Shown: positions 1 through 8,113, counted from the first letter of the stretch. The stretch is 58,873 nt of DNA from Thiogranum sp. (GCA_024102665.1 JAGFJP010000176.1:1-58873); one strand, 5' to 3'. A program made the numbers and translations. Notes: generated from the sequence alone by a model not told the origin.

Positions 1-128
1 TCGCCGCCCATCTTCTCGGCTCCAACCTTCGTCAACGCCGCCGTCAACGTCGTCTTCCCATGGTCAACGTGACCTATCGTTCCCACATTGACATGCGGCT
101 TCGTACGCTCAAATTTTCCCTTGGACAT
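1..128 (-). CDS. tuf: Elongation factor Tu, N-terminal fragment (cut by window edge)
   Basis: The first 42 codons of EF-Tu, the GTPase that carries aminoacyl-tRNA to the ribosome, read leftwards out of the window. The N-terminus begins [20 protein letters not shown] and contains the P-loop GHVDHGKTT, which together identify the family. The rest of the gene lies outside. It follows tRNA-Thr, Gly and Tyr on the same strand; the same order precedes tufB in E. coli, so it is probably cotranscribed with the tRNAs from the promoter at 834-862. Confidence 0.97.
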   Translation of the reverse strand, partial: MSKGKFERTKPHVNVGTIGHVDHGKTTLTAALTKVGAEKMGG

Positions 129-200
129 CAGACGGCTCTCCCCGTTTGGTATTCATCGACACAGTAGTTACAGTGGCCCGGGCGCACCCCGGCCGGATTA

Positions 201-276
<76 letters not shown>

Positions 277-288
277 AAAATCGTCTTC

Positions 289-362
<74 letters not shown>

Positions 363-510
363 AAATCTAACGAGTCTCCAGCCCCTGCCGCCGGTCCGCT
401 GCGTTCAACCGCGCGACCCGCGGGCGTCCAGGCCAACAAGACGCCAAGGCAACACCCAAGCACCAGAGATCCAAACCGCACTGGTTTGTCCCCGGACCTG
501 ATGTCGCCAT

Positions 511-572
511 CGTTCCTCGCGGACAACCCGGTTATCCGCGATATGAATCCACTCTGGTGGAGGGGGAGGATT
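511..572 (-). repeat. Diverged copy of tRNA-Tyr 3' end plus downstream flank (copy A)
   Basis: This stretch repeats 688-751 with scattered differences. It includes 18 nt (555-572) matching the last 19 nt of tRNA-Tyr with CCA, followed on the minus strand by about 44 bp of matching 3' flank. The two tRNA CCA ends are 178 bp apart. The rest of the tRNA is not duplicated, so this is not a second tRNA gene. The arrangement resembles the rtT repeats after E. coli tyrT, where 178-bp units carry the terminal 19 nt of tRNA-Tyr. Confidence 0.85.
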
Positions 573-577
573 ACTCC

Positions 578-661
578 AGGCCTTCGGCCTTCCGCCCTCC
601 GGGCCGCGCGCTTCGCGCCGCGTTCAAAACCGCTTTGCGGTTTTGTCGAACCTCGAGGTTC
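578..661. repeat. Cluster of four short hairpins in the tRNA-Tyr to tRNA-Gly spacer
   Basis: Four successive palindromes: AGGCC-TTC-GGCCT (578-590), GCGCG-CTT-CGCGC (606-618), AAAACCGC-TTT-GCGGTTTT (626-644) and GAACCTCGAGGTTC (648-661). All would fold in the tRNA precursor between the two copies of the tRNA-Tyr end. The third could act as a weak terminator in either direction, though tRNA-Gly, tRNA-Thr and tuf lie downstream. Their role is unknown; RNA processing or stability are possible. Confidence 0.7.
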
Positions 662-687
662 TCATCCTCCCCTATACCGGCGAAGAA

Positions 688-751
688 CGTTTCCTCGCGG
701 ACGACCGGATCATCCGCGATTTGAATCCACTCTGGTGGAGGGGGGAGGATT
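688..751 (-). repeat. tRNA-Tyr 3' end and flank, intact copy (copy B)
   Basis: The reference copy of the repeat: the last 19 nt of the real tRNA-Tyr (733-751) and about 45 bp of its downstream flank. Compared with copy A it has one extra G in the tRNA part, one extra T near its outer end and several substitutions, so the duplication is old enough to have diverged. Confidence 0.85.
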
Positions 752-817
752 CGAACCTCCGAAGGCTGAGCCGTCAGATTTACAGTCTGATCCCTTTGGC
801 CGCTCGGGAACCCCTCC
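733..817 (-). tRNA. tRNA-Tyr (GTA)
   Basis: An 85-nt class II tRNA on the minus strand with a long variable arm, acceptor GGAGGGG pairing with CCCCTCC, encoded CCA and anticodon GTA in the loop CTGTAAA. It is the first tRNA of the Tyr-Gly-Thr-tuf series; the promoter at 834-862 lies just upstream. Confidence 0.97.
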
Positions 818-833
818 GAAACGCAAGCCGCGT

Positions 834-862
834 ATTTTGATCCAGGCGCTACTGCCTGTCAA
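834..862 (-). promoter_or_regulatory. Sigma-70 promoter of the tRNA-tuf operon
   Basis: Read on the minus strand: TTGACA (857-862), a 17-bp spacer and CAAAAT (834-839), followed by a GC-rich discriminator ACGCGGC. A perfect -35 box and a GC-rich discriminator are typical of stringently controlled stable-RNA promoters. Transcription would start about 10 bp before tRNA-Tyr. Confidence 0.75.
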
Positions 863-1067
863 CCGTGGATCGAGCACTTTCCCTAGCAAAAATGAAAAGT
901 TGGGGCCACGCGGTTAAACCCGCGCAGCGTGACCCCTTTCCCGACTTTCTGATACCATGTTGCCGGCGCAGTTTTCGCGGCGGTCCCTGCGGAGCGAGCC
1001 GCGGCCCGGGCCGTTGCCGATCGGCATTTTAATAGCAAGAAAACCGTTTAAAGGCAGATTCTAACCC

Positions 1068-2402
1068 ATGAAAGTCACAATCTATGGATCAGGGTATGTT
1101 GGCCTGGTCACGGGGGCCTGTTTGGCCCAGGTCGGCAACGATGTCCTGTGCGTGGATATCGATCCGCGCAAGATCGAAATGCTTAAGCGAGGCGAAAGCC
1201 CCATCTACGAGCCGGGCCTGACCGACATGCTCCGCGCCAATCAGGAGGCCGGGCGCCTGCGCTTCACGCTGGATCCGGCGGAAGGGGTCGCCCATGGGCT
1301 GTTTCAGTTCATTGCGGTCGGCACACCCCCGGACGAAGATGGCTCCGCCGATCTCAAGCACGTTCTCGCCGTCGCAGAGTCCATCGGCGAGCATCTCGAG
1401 GAATACCGGATTATTGTCAATAAATCGACGGTTCCGGTCGGCACCGGTGACCGGGTTCGCCAGCGCACTGCAGAGGTGCTTGCCAGGCGCGGCGTCAACG
1501 TGGAGTTCGATATTGTGTCGAACCCCGAATTCCTCAAGGAAGGTGCGGCGATAGAGGACTTCATGCGTCCCGACCGTGTCGTCATCGGCACCGACAACCC
1601 ACGCACCACCGAACTGCTGCGCGCCCTGTACACGCCGTTCAATCGCAACCACGAACGCATCGTGGCCATGGATATCCGTTCGGCGGAACTGACCAAATAC
1701 GCCGCTAACTCGCTGCTCGCGACCAAGATCAGCTTCATGAACGAACTGTCGAATATCGCCGAGCTGCTCGGCGCGAACATCGAGCATGTGCGCACCGGTA
1801 TCGGTTCCGACCCGCGCATTGGCTACCAGTTCATTTACCCGGGAGCCGGCTACGGTGGCTCTTGCTTTCCCAAGGACGTCCGCGCGCTGGAGCAGACTGC
1901 CATTCAGAGCGGCTATACCCCGGAACTGCTGCACGCCGTCGAAGCAGTCAATTTCCGCCAGAAGCGTAAACTGGGCGACAAGATTGCATCCCACTACAAC
2001 GATCAGCTGAAGGGCAAAACCTTTGCGCTGTGGGGTCTTGCCTTCAAGCCCAATACCGATGACATGCGCGAGGCATCCAGCCGCGTCCTGATGGAATGGC
2101 TGTGGGAAGAAGGTGCCAGAATTCGCGCGTTCGACCCCGAAGCGCGCGAGGAGACTGCGCGAATCTACGGAACACGCGACGATCTGCTGCTGTGCGAAAC
2201 ACCGGAAGAAGCCATCAGCGATGCCGACGCATTGATCGTGATCACCGAGTGGAACATGTTCCGCAGCCCCGACTTCGACGCGATTCGCCAGAGTCTCAAG
2301 GAGCCCGTGATTTTCGACGGCCGCAACCTTTACGATCCGGGCTTCCTGGCCAAGCAGGGCTTTACCTACTATTCCATAGGTCGAGCGACAGCACGCCCCT
2401 GA
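1068..2402 (+). CDS. ugd: UDP-glucose 6-dehydrogenase
   Basis: Oxidises UDP-glucose to UDP-glucuronate with two NAD+, supplying exopolysaccharide or lipopolysaccharide precursors in the cytoplasm. The 444-aa protein has the usual family length. It has an N-terminal Rossmann motif GSGYVGL (residues 7-13), the central helical domain, and the catalytic cysteine Cys266 in GGSCFPKD, followed by the UDP-binding C-terminal domain. A GDP-mannose dehydrogenase shares this fold; the overall match favours UDP-glucose. It stands alone, with no polysaccharide cluster beside it. Confidence 0.93.
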   Translation: MKVTIYGSGYVGLVTGACLAQVGNDVLCVDIDPRKIEMLKRGESPIYEPGLTDMLRANQEAGRLRFTLDPAEGVAHGLFQFIAVGTPPDEDGSADLKHVLAVAESIGEHLEEYRIIVNKSTVPVGTGDRVRQRTAEVLARRGVNVEFDIVSNPEFLKEGAAIEDFMRPDRVVIGTDNPRTTELLRALYTPFNRNHERIVAMDIRSAELTKYAANSLLATKISFMNELSNIAELLGANIEHVRTGIGSDPRIGYQFIYPGAGYGGSCFPKDVRALEQTAIQSGYTPELLHAVEAVNFRQKRKLGDKIASHYNDQLKGKTFALWGLAFKPNTDDMREASSRVLMEWLWEEGARIRAFDPEAREETARIYGTRDDLLLCETPEEAISDADALIVITEWNMFRSPDFDAIRQSLKEPVIFDGRNLYDPGFLAKQGFTYYSIGRATARP

Positions 2403-2437
2403 GCGGTACTGGCAAGCGAACCTCAGTGACCCGCGGG

Positions 2438-2465
2438 TTGCATTCCTGCGTCGCCCGGCTATACC
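2438..2465 (+). promoter_or_regulatory. Possible promoter for the gene at 2510
   Basis: TTGCAT (2438-2443) and TATACC (2460-2465) are separated by 16 bp, 45 bp before the next start codon and just after the ugd stop. Both boxes are near consensus, so the next gene may be transcribed independently of ugd. Confidence 0.4.
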
Positions 2466-2509
2466 TCCGGGAAAGCGGGGTGCGGTTCCCGGCGTCTCTG
2501 GAGGTATTC

Positions 2510-3016
2510 ATGAATCAGCGCCTGTTTTTCCTGTTCCCGGATCGCGACCACACCCTCAGCGCGGTCGAAGAACTGATCCAGTGCGGTTTTCGCCGCGAAG
2601 ACATGCATTCCATCGCCAACAGCGGTGTGGCGCTGGACGGACTTCCCCTCGGCACGGCAGGGCAAATGCACGATCACGCCGCCGCCATCGAGTTCTGGGG
2701 TTGGCGCATCAATCTGCTGCTGTTTTTCGCGGCCGCAGCCGGATTTGCGGCCCTGCTGCTGACGGGGGCGACCTGGGGCTGGCTGCTGTTACCGCTCGCG
2801 GTAATGGCGGCAACGCTGCTTGCTGGCCTGCGCTTTGCGCGTACCCCCAATGTTCACGTCAGCGAATTTCGCGACGCGCTGGCGCACGGTGAAATCCTGT
2901 TAATGGTCGATGTGCCGCAAACCCGTGTCCACGAGGTGGAAAACCGCGTACAACAACATCACCCGGAAGCTGTCCCCGGCGGCTCCAGCTGGAATATTCC
3001 CGCACTGGGAGTCTGA
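2510..3016 (+). CDS. Two-helix membrane protein resembling DUF1269/general stress 17M-like proteins
   Basis: A 168-aa protein. An N-terminal soluble segment (about 1-60) begins with a ferredoxin-like strand-helix pattern typical of this loose family. Two adjacent hydrophobic helices follow (about 67-110), then a soluble C-terminal segment that returns to the same alternating pattern. The start was chosen at the ATG preceded by TCTGGAGG rather than at a far-upstream start in frame, which would overlap ugd. Function is unknown; related proteins are often described as stress-linked, which is weak evidence here. Confidence 0.75.
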   Translation: MNQRLFFLFPDRDHTLSAVEELIQCGFRREDMHSIANSGVALDGLPLGTAGQMHDHAAAIEFWGWRINLLLFFAAAAGFAALLLTGATWGWLLLPLAVMAATLLAGLRFARTPNVHVSEFRDALAHGEILLMVDVPQTRVHEVENRVQQHHPEAVPGGSSWNIPALGV

Positions 3017-3037
3017 CTGCGCCAACGCCTCGTTCTG

Positions 3038-3508
3038 TCAGCAGTGACGGCTGAATCCGGCGTGCTGAGCCTCGCCCATCAGTGCCTCGAACGTCTCCCC
3101 GCTCACGTGAATGAGCTGCTCGTGATCGCCCGCTTCAAAATAGATATCCGTCTGCTCCGCGAGACTGTCGTCGACAAACGTCTCGAGATTGTAGACGCTG
3201 CCGAAAGGCGGTATCGCGCCGGGCTCGCAGTCCTCGAACAGGGTGCTCAGTTCGTACTCTGTCGCCAGGCCCAGATTGCGACGCGTTTGACGATGAATTT
3301 CACCCAGGTCCACTTTGCAGCTGGCAGGCAGGACCGCGAGCAGGTACCCGCGTTCATCTTCGAGCACTACTGACTTGGCGATGCGATCTCCGGGAACGTG
3401 AGCCAGCTGCGCGGTTTCCAGACTGGTCGAGGAATGAGGATGGCTCAGCACATCGAAGTCGGCGTCCTGTGCGACCAGATAATTCGCTAATCGACCGGCA
3501 ATTGCCAT
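3038..3508 (-). CDS. YbaK/EbsC-type aminoacyl-tRNA deacylase
   Basis: A 156-aa single-domain protein of the YbaK/ProX editing superfamily, which hydrolyses mischarged Pro-tRNA species in trans. The family features seen are the early segment ETAQLAHVPGDRIAKSVVLED, shortened here to its key residues E..A......I.K...., the GLATEYEL segment, and the GSVYNLETFVDD region. It has no synthetase domain and is shorter than YbaK plus accessory domains. It is convergent with the gene at 2510. The exact editing specificity cannot be read from sequence. Confidence 0.85.
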   Translation of the reverse strand: MAIAGRLANYLVAQDADFDVLSHPHSSTSLETAQLAHVPGDRIAKSVVLEDERGYLLAVLPASCKVDLGEIHRQTRRNLGLATEYELSTLFEDCEPGAIPPFGSVYNLETFVDDSLAEQTDIYFEAGDHEQLIHVSGETFEALMGEAQHAGFSRHC

Positions 3509-3549
3509 GGCAACCTCCTGTAGGCAGCAACTTCTCTGTTAATTATAGA

Positions 3550-4398
3550 TCAGTCCCGAACGCGGGCTACCGGACGCCGGCGGTCGGTGATCCACTCGCT
3601 CCAGGAGCCGACGTAAAGCGCGGAACCACCCAGCCCGGCGACTTCCATGGCCAGCAGGTTGTGACAGGCGGTGACTCCCGAGCCGCACATGTGCACGACC
3701 GTTTCGGGGGCACGGCCGCCCAGCAGCGCTGCCCATTGCTCACGCAATACACTCGATGTAGAAAACAGAGTTCCGCCAACCAGGTTGTCCATGTAGGGGC
3801 GGTTGATGGCACCGGGCACATGACCCGCCACCGGGTCGATGGGTTCCTGTTCGCCGCGAAAGCGCTCGGCACTTCGCGCGTCCACCAGCAAGAGCTGGCT
3901 GGTAGCGAGATTCTGTTCCACCTGGGAGGTGGTGATCCAGCCGCTGCCGGGACGGATGGTGAAATTGGCGGCGCGGCGGGCGGGGAGCCCGGTTTCGGTG
4001 CTTCCGCCGTTGTCGAGCCAGGCATGCCAGCCACCGTCCAGCAGGGCGACGTTCTCGTGACCGAGCGCTCGCAGCATCCACCACAGACGCGAGGCGCAGG
4101 CTCCGTGGTGCTGGTCATAGACCACTACCTGCGTTTGCGGATGAATGCCCCACCCCCCGAGACGCTCCGCAAACACCGGCCATGAAGGCAAGGGATGACG
4201 GCCGCTACCTTGATGGACAGGCCCCGACAGATCCCGTTCCAGATGTGCGTAAAAGGCGCCGGGAATGTGCGATTCCCGGTAGGCCGCTTCCCCCAGATCG
4301 CTGTCGGCCAGGTCGAAACGGCAATCGATCAGCACCCAGTCGGGCGGCAACCCGGCGCGCGCCAAATCGTCAACTGAAATCAACGTGCGATAATGCAT
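3550..4398 (-). CDS. sseA: SseA-type sulfurtransferase (3-mercaptopyruvate/thiosulfate)
   Basis: A 282-aa tandem-rhodanese protein that transfers sulfane sulfur from 3-mercaptopyruvate or thiosulfate to an acceptor. The N-terminal domain is inactive in this family; the C-terminal domain carries the catalytic Cys238 in CGSGVTA. That loop sequence is typical of mercaptopyruvate sulfurtransferases (SseA), while classical rhodaneses use CRKGVT. The start at MHYRTLIS fits the domain boundary; an upstream in-frame start would add a segment with no rhodanese similarity. It is divergent from the zinc peptidase gene with only 28 bp between starts. Confidence 0.88.
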   Translation of the reverse strand: MHYRTLISVDDLARAGLPPDWVLIDCRFDLADSDLGEAAYRESHIPGAFYAHLERDLSGPVHQGSGRHPLPSWPVFAERLGGWGIHPQTQVVVYDQHHGACASRLWWMLRALGHENVALLDGGWHAWLDNGGSTETGLPARRAANFTIRPGSGWITTSQVEQNLATSQLLLVDARSAERFRGEQEPIDPVAGHVPGAINRPYMDNLVGGTLFSTSSVLREQWAALLGGRAPETVVHMCGSGVTACHNLLAMEVAGLGGSALYVGSWSEWITDRRRPVARVRD

Positions 4399-4426
4399 CG
4401 GCCAAATCCACTGCACCCGTGAGCTC

Positions 4427-5110
4427 ATGCATATCCTGATCGTAGCGTTAATACTGCTCCTGTTGCTGTTCGGACCGCAAATCTGGGTCAACAGCGTCTT
4501 GCGGCGCCACGCCGGGCCACGAAGCGATTTTCCCGGATCAGGGGGCGAATTTGCGCGGCATCTGTTGAACCAGCTGCACCTCGACAACGTCTCCGTGGGA
4601 GTCAGCAACCAGGGCGACCATTACGACCCGCAATCGCGCACCCTGCGCCTCACGCCTGACAACCTCAAAGGAAAATCACTGACGGCGATTACTGTTGCGG
4701 CGCACGAGGTGGGGCATGCCTTGCAACACCAGCTTGACTACCGGCCCTTGCGATGGCGTACGCGGCTGGCGGTCGTGGCGCAATCGGTGCAGCAGCTCGG
4801 CAACGGCCTGTTCATCCTTGCACCACTGGTAGCAGGTATAACAAGAGCCCCCTCGTCCGCTTTGGTGATGCTGCTTGCGGGGCTGGTCAGCTTCGGGTCA
4901 GCCGCGCTGGTGCACCTGGTAACCCTGCCGGTGGAACTGGATGCCAGTTTCCGGCGCGCGCTGCCCTTGCTCGAGGCGGGCGGCTATCTGTCAGAGAAAG
5001 ACCGGCGCGCTGCGCGGCAGATTCTCACGGCAGCCGCATTCACGTACGTCGCCGGTTCGCTGGCCAGCCTGCTCAATCTGTGGCGCTGGTTACGCTGGTT
5101 GCGGCGTTAG
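4427..5110 (+). CDS. Membrane zinc metallopeptidase, YugP family
   Basis: A 227-aa membrane protein with an N-terminal helix (about 1-20), the zinc-binding HEVGH motif (about residue 89) in a conserved context with a following HQ, and C-terminal membrane helices. This matches the YugP/Zn_peptidase_2 family in length and order of parts. Its substrates are unknown in the family. It is divergent from sseA. Confidence 0.85.
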   Translation: MHILIVALILLLLLFGPQIWVNSVLRRHAGPRSDFPGSGGEFARHLLNQLHLDNVSVGVSNQGDHYDPQSRTLRLTPDNLKGKSLTAITVAAHEVGHALQHQLDYRPLRWRTRLAVVAQSVQQLGNGLFILAPLVAGITRAPSSALVMLLAGLVSFGSAALVHLVTLPVELDASFRRALPLLEAGGYLSEKDRRAARQILTAAAFTYVAGSLASLLNLWRWLRWLRR

Positions 5111-5144
5111 CGGTTCAAGCGACAGCGCCGCAGCGCCGATGAAC

Positions 5145-5184
5145 CTGGCGTACCCCGCTGTCAATATTTGCCTGGGTACGCCAG
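5145..5184. repeat. Perfect 11-bp inverted repeat
   Basis: CTGGCGTACCC (5145-5155) and GGGTACGCCAG (5174-5184) are exact inverted copies around an 18-bp spacer. They lie between the peptidase stop and the next start at 5204. No T-run follows, so a factor-independent terminator is unlikely. It could be a 5'-leader hairpin or a protein-binding site. Confidence 0.6.
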
Positions 5185-5203
5185 AGCGCTACGGGAGCAA
5201 GTC

Positions 5204-5638
5204 ATGAAATGGATAGCACGTGTTTTTCCGCTTTTTGCCGCCTCGATGCTGGTCACGGTTGCCACACAAGCGCGCGACATGGACGATCAGTACGCAGTGT
5301 TCGGTGTCGGCGCGGACAACTGCGCGACTTATCTCGTCGCCCTTGAGCGGGGCGGAGTTGCCGAACGCTGGTACCACCACTGGCTGGCCGGCTACCTGTC
5401 GGCGGTCAACAATGCCGGTGCGGCGACCTTCAACATTCTCGGCGACAAAGGCATGGGTGATATTCTCGACTGGCTCGAGGGCTATTGCGCCGCCAACCCG
5501 AACACCAACTATGCCAACGCCGTAGCGGATATGGTTGCCATTCTGTACCCGGATCGCCACAACATGGCGCCGGACAAGAACGGCGGCTGGAACAAGTTCA
5601 CGGGAAAGCTCCCGGGGCCGGGGTCGCCCGCACCCTGA
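5204..5638 (+). CDS. Small secreted protein of unknown function
   Basis: A 144-aa protein with a clear signal peptide (residues 1 to about 24, cut near TQARD) and a mature part with two cysteines (NCATYL and EGYCAA) that could form a disulfide. The pattern of a short helical periplasmic protein with a cysteine pair, WLAGYL and GMGDILDWLEGYC is reminiscent of HdeA/Rap1a-like proteins, but I cannot assign it. The start was placed at the ATG with GGGAG upstream. Its last 41 bp overlap the convergent lipoprotein gene. Confidence 0.8.
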   Translation: MKWIARVFPLFAASMLVTVATQARDMDDQYAVFGVGADNCATYLVALERGGVAERWYHHWLAGYLSAVNNAGAATFNILGDKGMGDILDWLEGYCAANPNTNYANAVADMVAILYPDRHNMAPDKNGGWNKFTGKLPGPGSPAP

Positions 5639-6164
5639 TCGACTCGCCCAGCGCCCGTTGCAGTTCCGGCAGGCGAATCGGCCGGGCTTCGGGCGGCGTA
5701 TCGAACGCCCCGGAACACACCAGCGCCCGTACGTTGTCCTGATGCTGCGCCGTCAGCGTCATGTAAGACTGGAAGGCGATCAGTGAGCGGCCTCCGTCAT
5801 CGGCAAACAACCCGAAAGCAACCAGCCGCACCGGCAGACTGCGCCTGACCTGGGTTTCAATCAGCGAAACCTTTTTTACCCGGAAAACACCCGGGTGAAT
5901 TTTCTGGACCACGGGTATGGGCTGATCCATCAGGAAATAGCAAAAAGGTTCGTACTGGTTCATCGATGCGTAGGACTCGGTGTTTCCGTTCTGCAAGTAC
6001 ACGCGCGCGTAGTCGGCCGGCACCAGCAACTCCCGCGTCACGGTAATCTCCGCACCGGTTTGCAGCGGACTATCGTAATAGCCGCCGGAAGGCGCGAGGG
6101 CCTGACACCCCGCAGCCAGCAGACTGATGAGCAAGGGATGAATAAGGCATGTTGACCTGGTCAT
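5598..6164 (-). CDS. Lipoprotein of unknown function
   Basis: A 188-aa protein with a type II signal sequence ending in the lipobox LLAAGC (cysteine 20), so it is probably lipidated and anchored in the envelope. The mature part has no motif I recognise. It contains a FCYFLMD segment and a beta-rich centre. It overlaps the end of the convergent secreted-protein gene by 41 bp. Confidence 0.8.
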   Translation of the reverse strand: MTRSTCLIHPLLISLLAAGCQALAPSGGYYDSPLQTGAEITVTRELLVPADYARVYLQNGNTESYASMNQYEPFCYFLMDQPIPVVQKIHPGVFRVKKVSLIETQVRRSLPVRLVAFGLFADDGGRSLIAFQSYMTLTAQHQDNVRALVCSGAFDTPPEARPIRLPELQRALGESIRVRATPAPGAFP

Positions 6165-6256
6165 TTTTTACTCCCCAACCACGTCTCTGCGGAACCTTGC
6201 CCAACTATAGCCTGTTGCAATCCGGTCAGCCGCGTAACGACGGCGCTCCGGCGTCA

Positions 6257-7129
6257 TCAGGACCTGCCGCGCGACAGATCCCATTGATGCAATGCCAGGC
6301 CCGCCACGATAAACAACGTGCCGGACCAGACGGTCGCCAGGACTGCCTCGCCATTCAACCAGTGCCCCAGCAGCAGCGCCGTCACCGGGGTCACCAGCGT
6401 CAGCAGGTTGACCTTCACCGCTTCCAGCCTTCGCAACAGGTAGAAATACCAGAAAAACCCCAGCACGGAGCCGAACAAGGCCAGGTACAGGATGGCGAAG
6501 CGCGTGCGATCGGGCAACATTTCCGGCCACACGCCGTCGAATGCAAACCAGGTCAGAACGAAAGCCGGCACAGCGACGCCGAGACCACCACCGGTGACTG
6601 CGATGGCAGGCAAACCGGAGGACAGGCGTCGAACCCAAACCGCGCTCGCCGCATGCAGCAGGGTCGAAGCAAGCACAGCCGCGATACCGAACCCCACATC
6701 GGGACCGAGTTCCGCCCCGCCTCCGAATATGACGGCGAGTCCCGTCAGGCCCAGTAACAGTCCGGCAAATTTCTGCAGGGTAAGTCGGTGTTCCGCGAGC
6801 CACAGCCAGGAAAACAGGCTGGTGACCAGCGGCGACAAACCGAACACCACGGCGATCCATCCGGAGGGCACGAACTGTGCGCCCCAGTACACCAGTAACA
6901 TGCCTCCGTAGATGCCGATGCCAGCGGCCAGATACGCGCCGCGGGCACGCGCGTGCCACGGCATGACAGTGCCGGACAGGCGGATCGCCAGCACGCAGAA
7001 TAACAGGCCGAGCACCATGCGGGCGGTTACGCCGAACAGAAAACCGCCGCCTTCGCTGCTCCACTGAATCGCCAGCGGAGTCGTCGACCAGATCAATATG
7101 ACACCTGCAAATGCTGCCGGCACCGACAT
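6257..7129 (-). CDS. EamA-family (DMT superfamily) transporter
   Basis: A 290-aa inner-membrane protein with about ten hydrophobic helices arranged as two EamA repeats, the usual length and layout of drug/metabolite exporters. It begins with the typical first-helix segment FAGVILIWSTTPLAIQW. Substrate cannot be predicted. It lies downstream of the terminator at 7162-7197, so it should have its own promoter in 7130-7161 or depend on read-through. Confidence 0.88.
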   Translation of the reverse strand: MSVPAAFAGVILIWSTTPLAIQWSSEGGGFLFGVTARMVLGLLFCVLAIRLSGTVMPWHARARGAYLAAGIGIYGGMLLVYWGAQFVPSGWIAVVFGLSPLVTSLFSWLWLAEHRLTLQKFAGLLLGLTGLAVIFGGGAELGPDVGFGIAAVLASTLLHAASAVWVRRLSSGLPAIAVTGGGLGVAVPAFVLTWFAFDGVWPEMLPDRTRFAILYLALFGSVLGFFWYFYLLRRLEAVKVNLLTLVTPVTALLLGHWLNGEAVLATVWSGTLFIVAGLALHQWDLSRGRS

Positions 7130-7161
7130 CAGCTTATCCTCTTGCTTTTTTCAACCGACAC

Positions 7162-7197
7162 AAAAAAGGCCGCAGTCCTCGCGAAACTGCGGCCTTT
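7162..7197 (-). terminator. Rho-independent terminator
   Basis: On the minus strand a 12-bp perfect stem (arms 7186-7197 and 7165-7176, AAAGGCCGCAGT/ACTGCGGCCTTT) is followed by six T. It ends the transcription unit that comes from 7322 or from the MBL gene at 7403-8113. Confidence 0.88.
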
Positions 7198-7322
7198 CGA
7201 GAAACTTTGTTGTTACTACGGTCTAGCTCGTTTCCTCCAGGCAGCAGTTATCCGCCGCACGCCACATGTGTACGTTGATGACTCGCGGCATTTGCGCTGT
7301 GGATTGGCAACGTTTGTTCATG
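7165..7322 (-). ncRNA. Candidate short transcript (small RNA or 32-aa peptide message)
   Basis: Between the MBL gene and the terminator lies a 200-bp stretch with its own signals. TTGACA (7353-7358) with an 18-bp spacer and a weak -10 CAGACT (7329-7334) would start RNA at about 7322; the strong terminator ends it near 7162, giving about 160 nt. An ATG at 7321 opens a 32-codon frame (7223-7321) with a CC pair near its end and no Shine-Dalgarno. I do not recognise the peptide or a known RNA family. It may equally be a long 3' UTR of the MBL gene. Confidence 0.35.
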
Positions 7323-7328
7323 ACGATG

Positions 7329-7358
7329 AGTCTGCCCGCTGCCCGCTCCAGCTGTCAA
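7329..7358 (-). promoter_or_regulatory. Possible promoter of the short transcript
   Basis: A perfect -35 TTGACA (7353-7358) is paired with a poor -10 AGTCTG read as CAGACT (7329-7334) at 18 bp. An alternative -10, TATGAT (7374-7379 on the minus strand), lies upstream without a good -35. Confidence 0.35.
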
Positions 7359-7402
7359 CCACTTTGGCCGGAGATCATATATCAACGGGGTAACCGGCAG
7401 GG

Positions 7403-8113
7403 TCAGTCCGGCATCTCATGACCCCTGGATACCGGACCATAAGGTTCATCTCGGTGCTTGTCGTGATAGTGCATGCGGTAATGCACGAAACGACCGAGGT
7501 CTTCGAAATGCAGGAATGGATTGCCTTCCACCTGCTCCGCAAAAGTCGACGCCGGTTTCGTCGCGTAATTATGTCCCGGCAATATCAACGTGCTGTCCGG
7601 CAGATCGCGTTTCATGTCGCTCAGTGTATGGAACATCTGCTCGGGATCACCGCCGCGCAGGTCACACCGCCCGCATCCGAACACAAACAGGGTATCCCCG
7701 GTTATAAGCTGATCCGAGATTCGGTAACAGGCCGATCCCGGGGTATGGCCGGGGGTATGCAATACGTCGATTTCGGTATCTCCGAGGCGAATCCTGTCAC
7801 CACCATGATGCAGCGTTGGCAAATCAAGGTATGAATCCCAGAACTGTGCCTCGGCTTTCAGCAAATGCAACTGTGCATCGCTGGCCTGCAGCACATCCTC
7901 GATACCATTAACGTGATCGTGGTGACTGTGCGTCAAGAGGATGTCGGTAATGCGCAGACCGCGCTTCGCCACCAGCTCCAGTACCTGCGGCACGTCCCAG
8001 GCAGGATCAACGACTGCAGCACGCCTGCTGGCTATGTCTTCGATGATGTAGACAAAGTTCTCCATAGGCCCCAGCTCGAGGCTATGTATGCGAAAAGGTG
8101 CCGATGTTCTCAT
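7403..8113 (-). CDS. MBL-fold hydrolase, glyoxalase II/persulfide dioxygenase type
   Basis: A 236-aa metallo-beta-lactamase-fold enzyme. Metal ligands are visible: H62-x-H64-x-D66-H67 in THSHHDH, HTPGHTPGS, the TGDTLF...CGRCD aspartate and PGHNY. The short length and GCGRCD segment fit the group containing glyoxalase II (hydrolysis of S-lactoylglutathione) and ETHE1-like enzymes; which one cannot be settled here. ATG is preceded by GAGGAG. It is divergent from the cupin gene. Confidence 0.85.
   Translation of the reverse strand: MRTSAPFRIHSLELGPMENFVYIIEDIASRRAAVVDPAWDVPQVLELVAKRGLRITDILLTHSHHDHVNGIEDVLQASDAQLHLLKAEAQFWDSYLDLPTLHHGGDRIRLGDTEIDVLHTPGHTPGSACYRISDQLITGDTLFVFGCGRCDLRGGDPEQMFHTLSDMKRDLPDSTLILPGHNYATKPASTFAEQVEGNPFLHFEDLGRFVHYRMHYHDKHRDEPYGPVSRGHEMPD

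Noticed and set aside
1089..1994. Long open frame antisense to ugd
   Set aside because: The plus-strand protein is unmistakably ugd; the antisense frame is a codon-bias shadow in GC-rich DNA.
5145..5184. Terminator after the zinc peptidase
   Set aside because: The stem is good but no T-run follows on either strand.
7165..7402. 6S RNA (ssrS) as an identity for the short unit
   Set aside because: I could not see the long closing stem and central bubble of 6S RNA, and the usual neighbour gene is absent.
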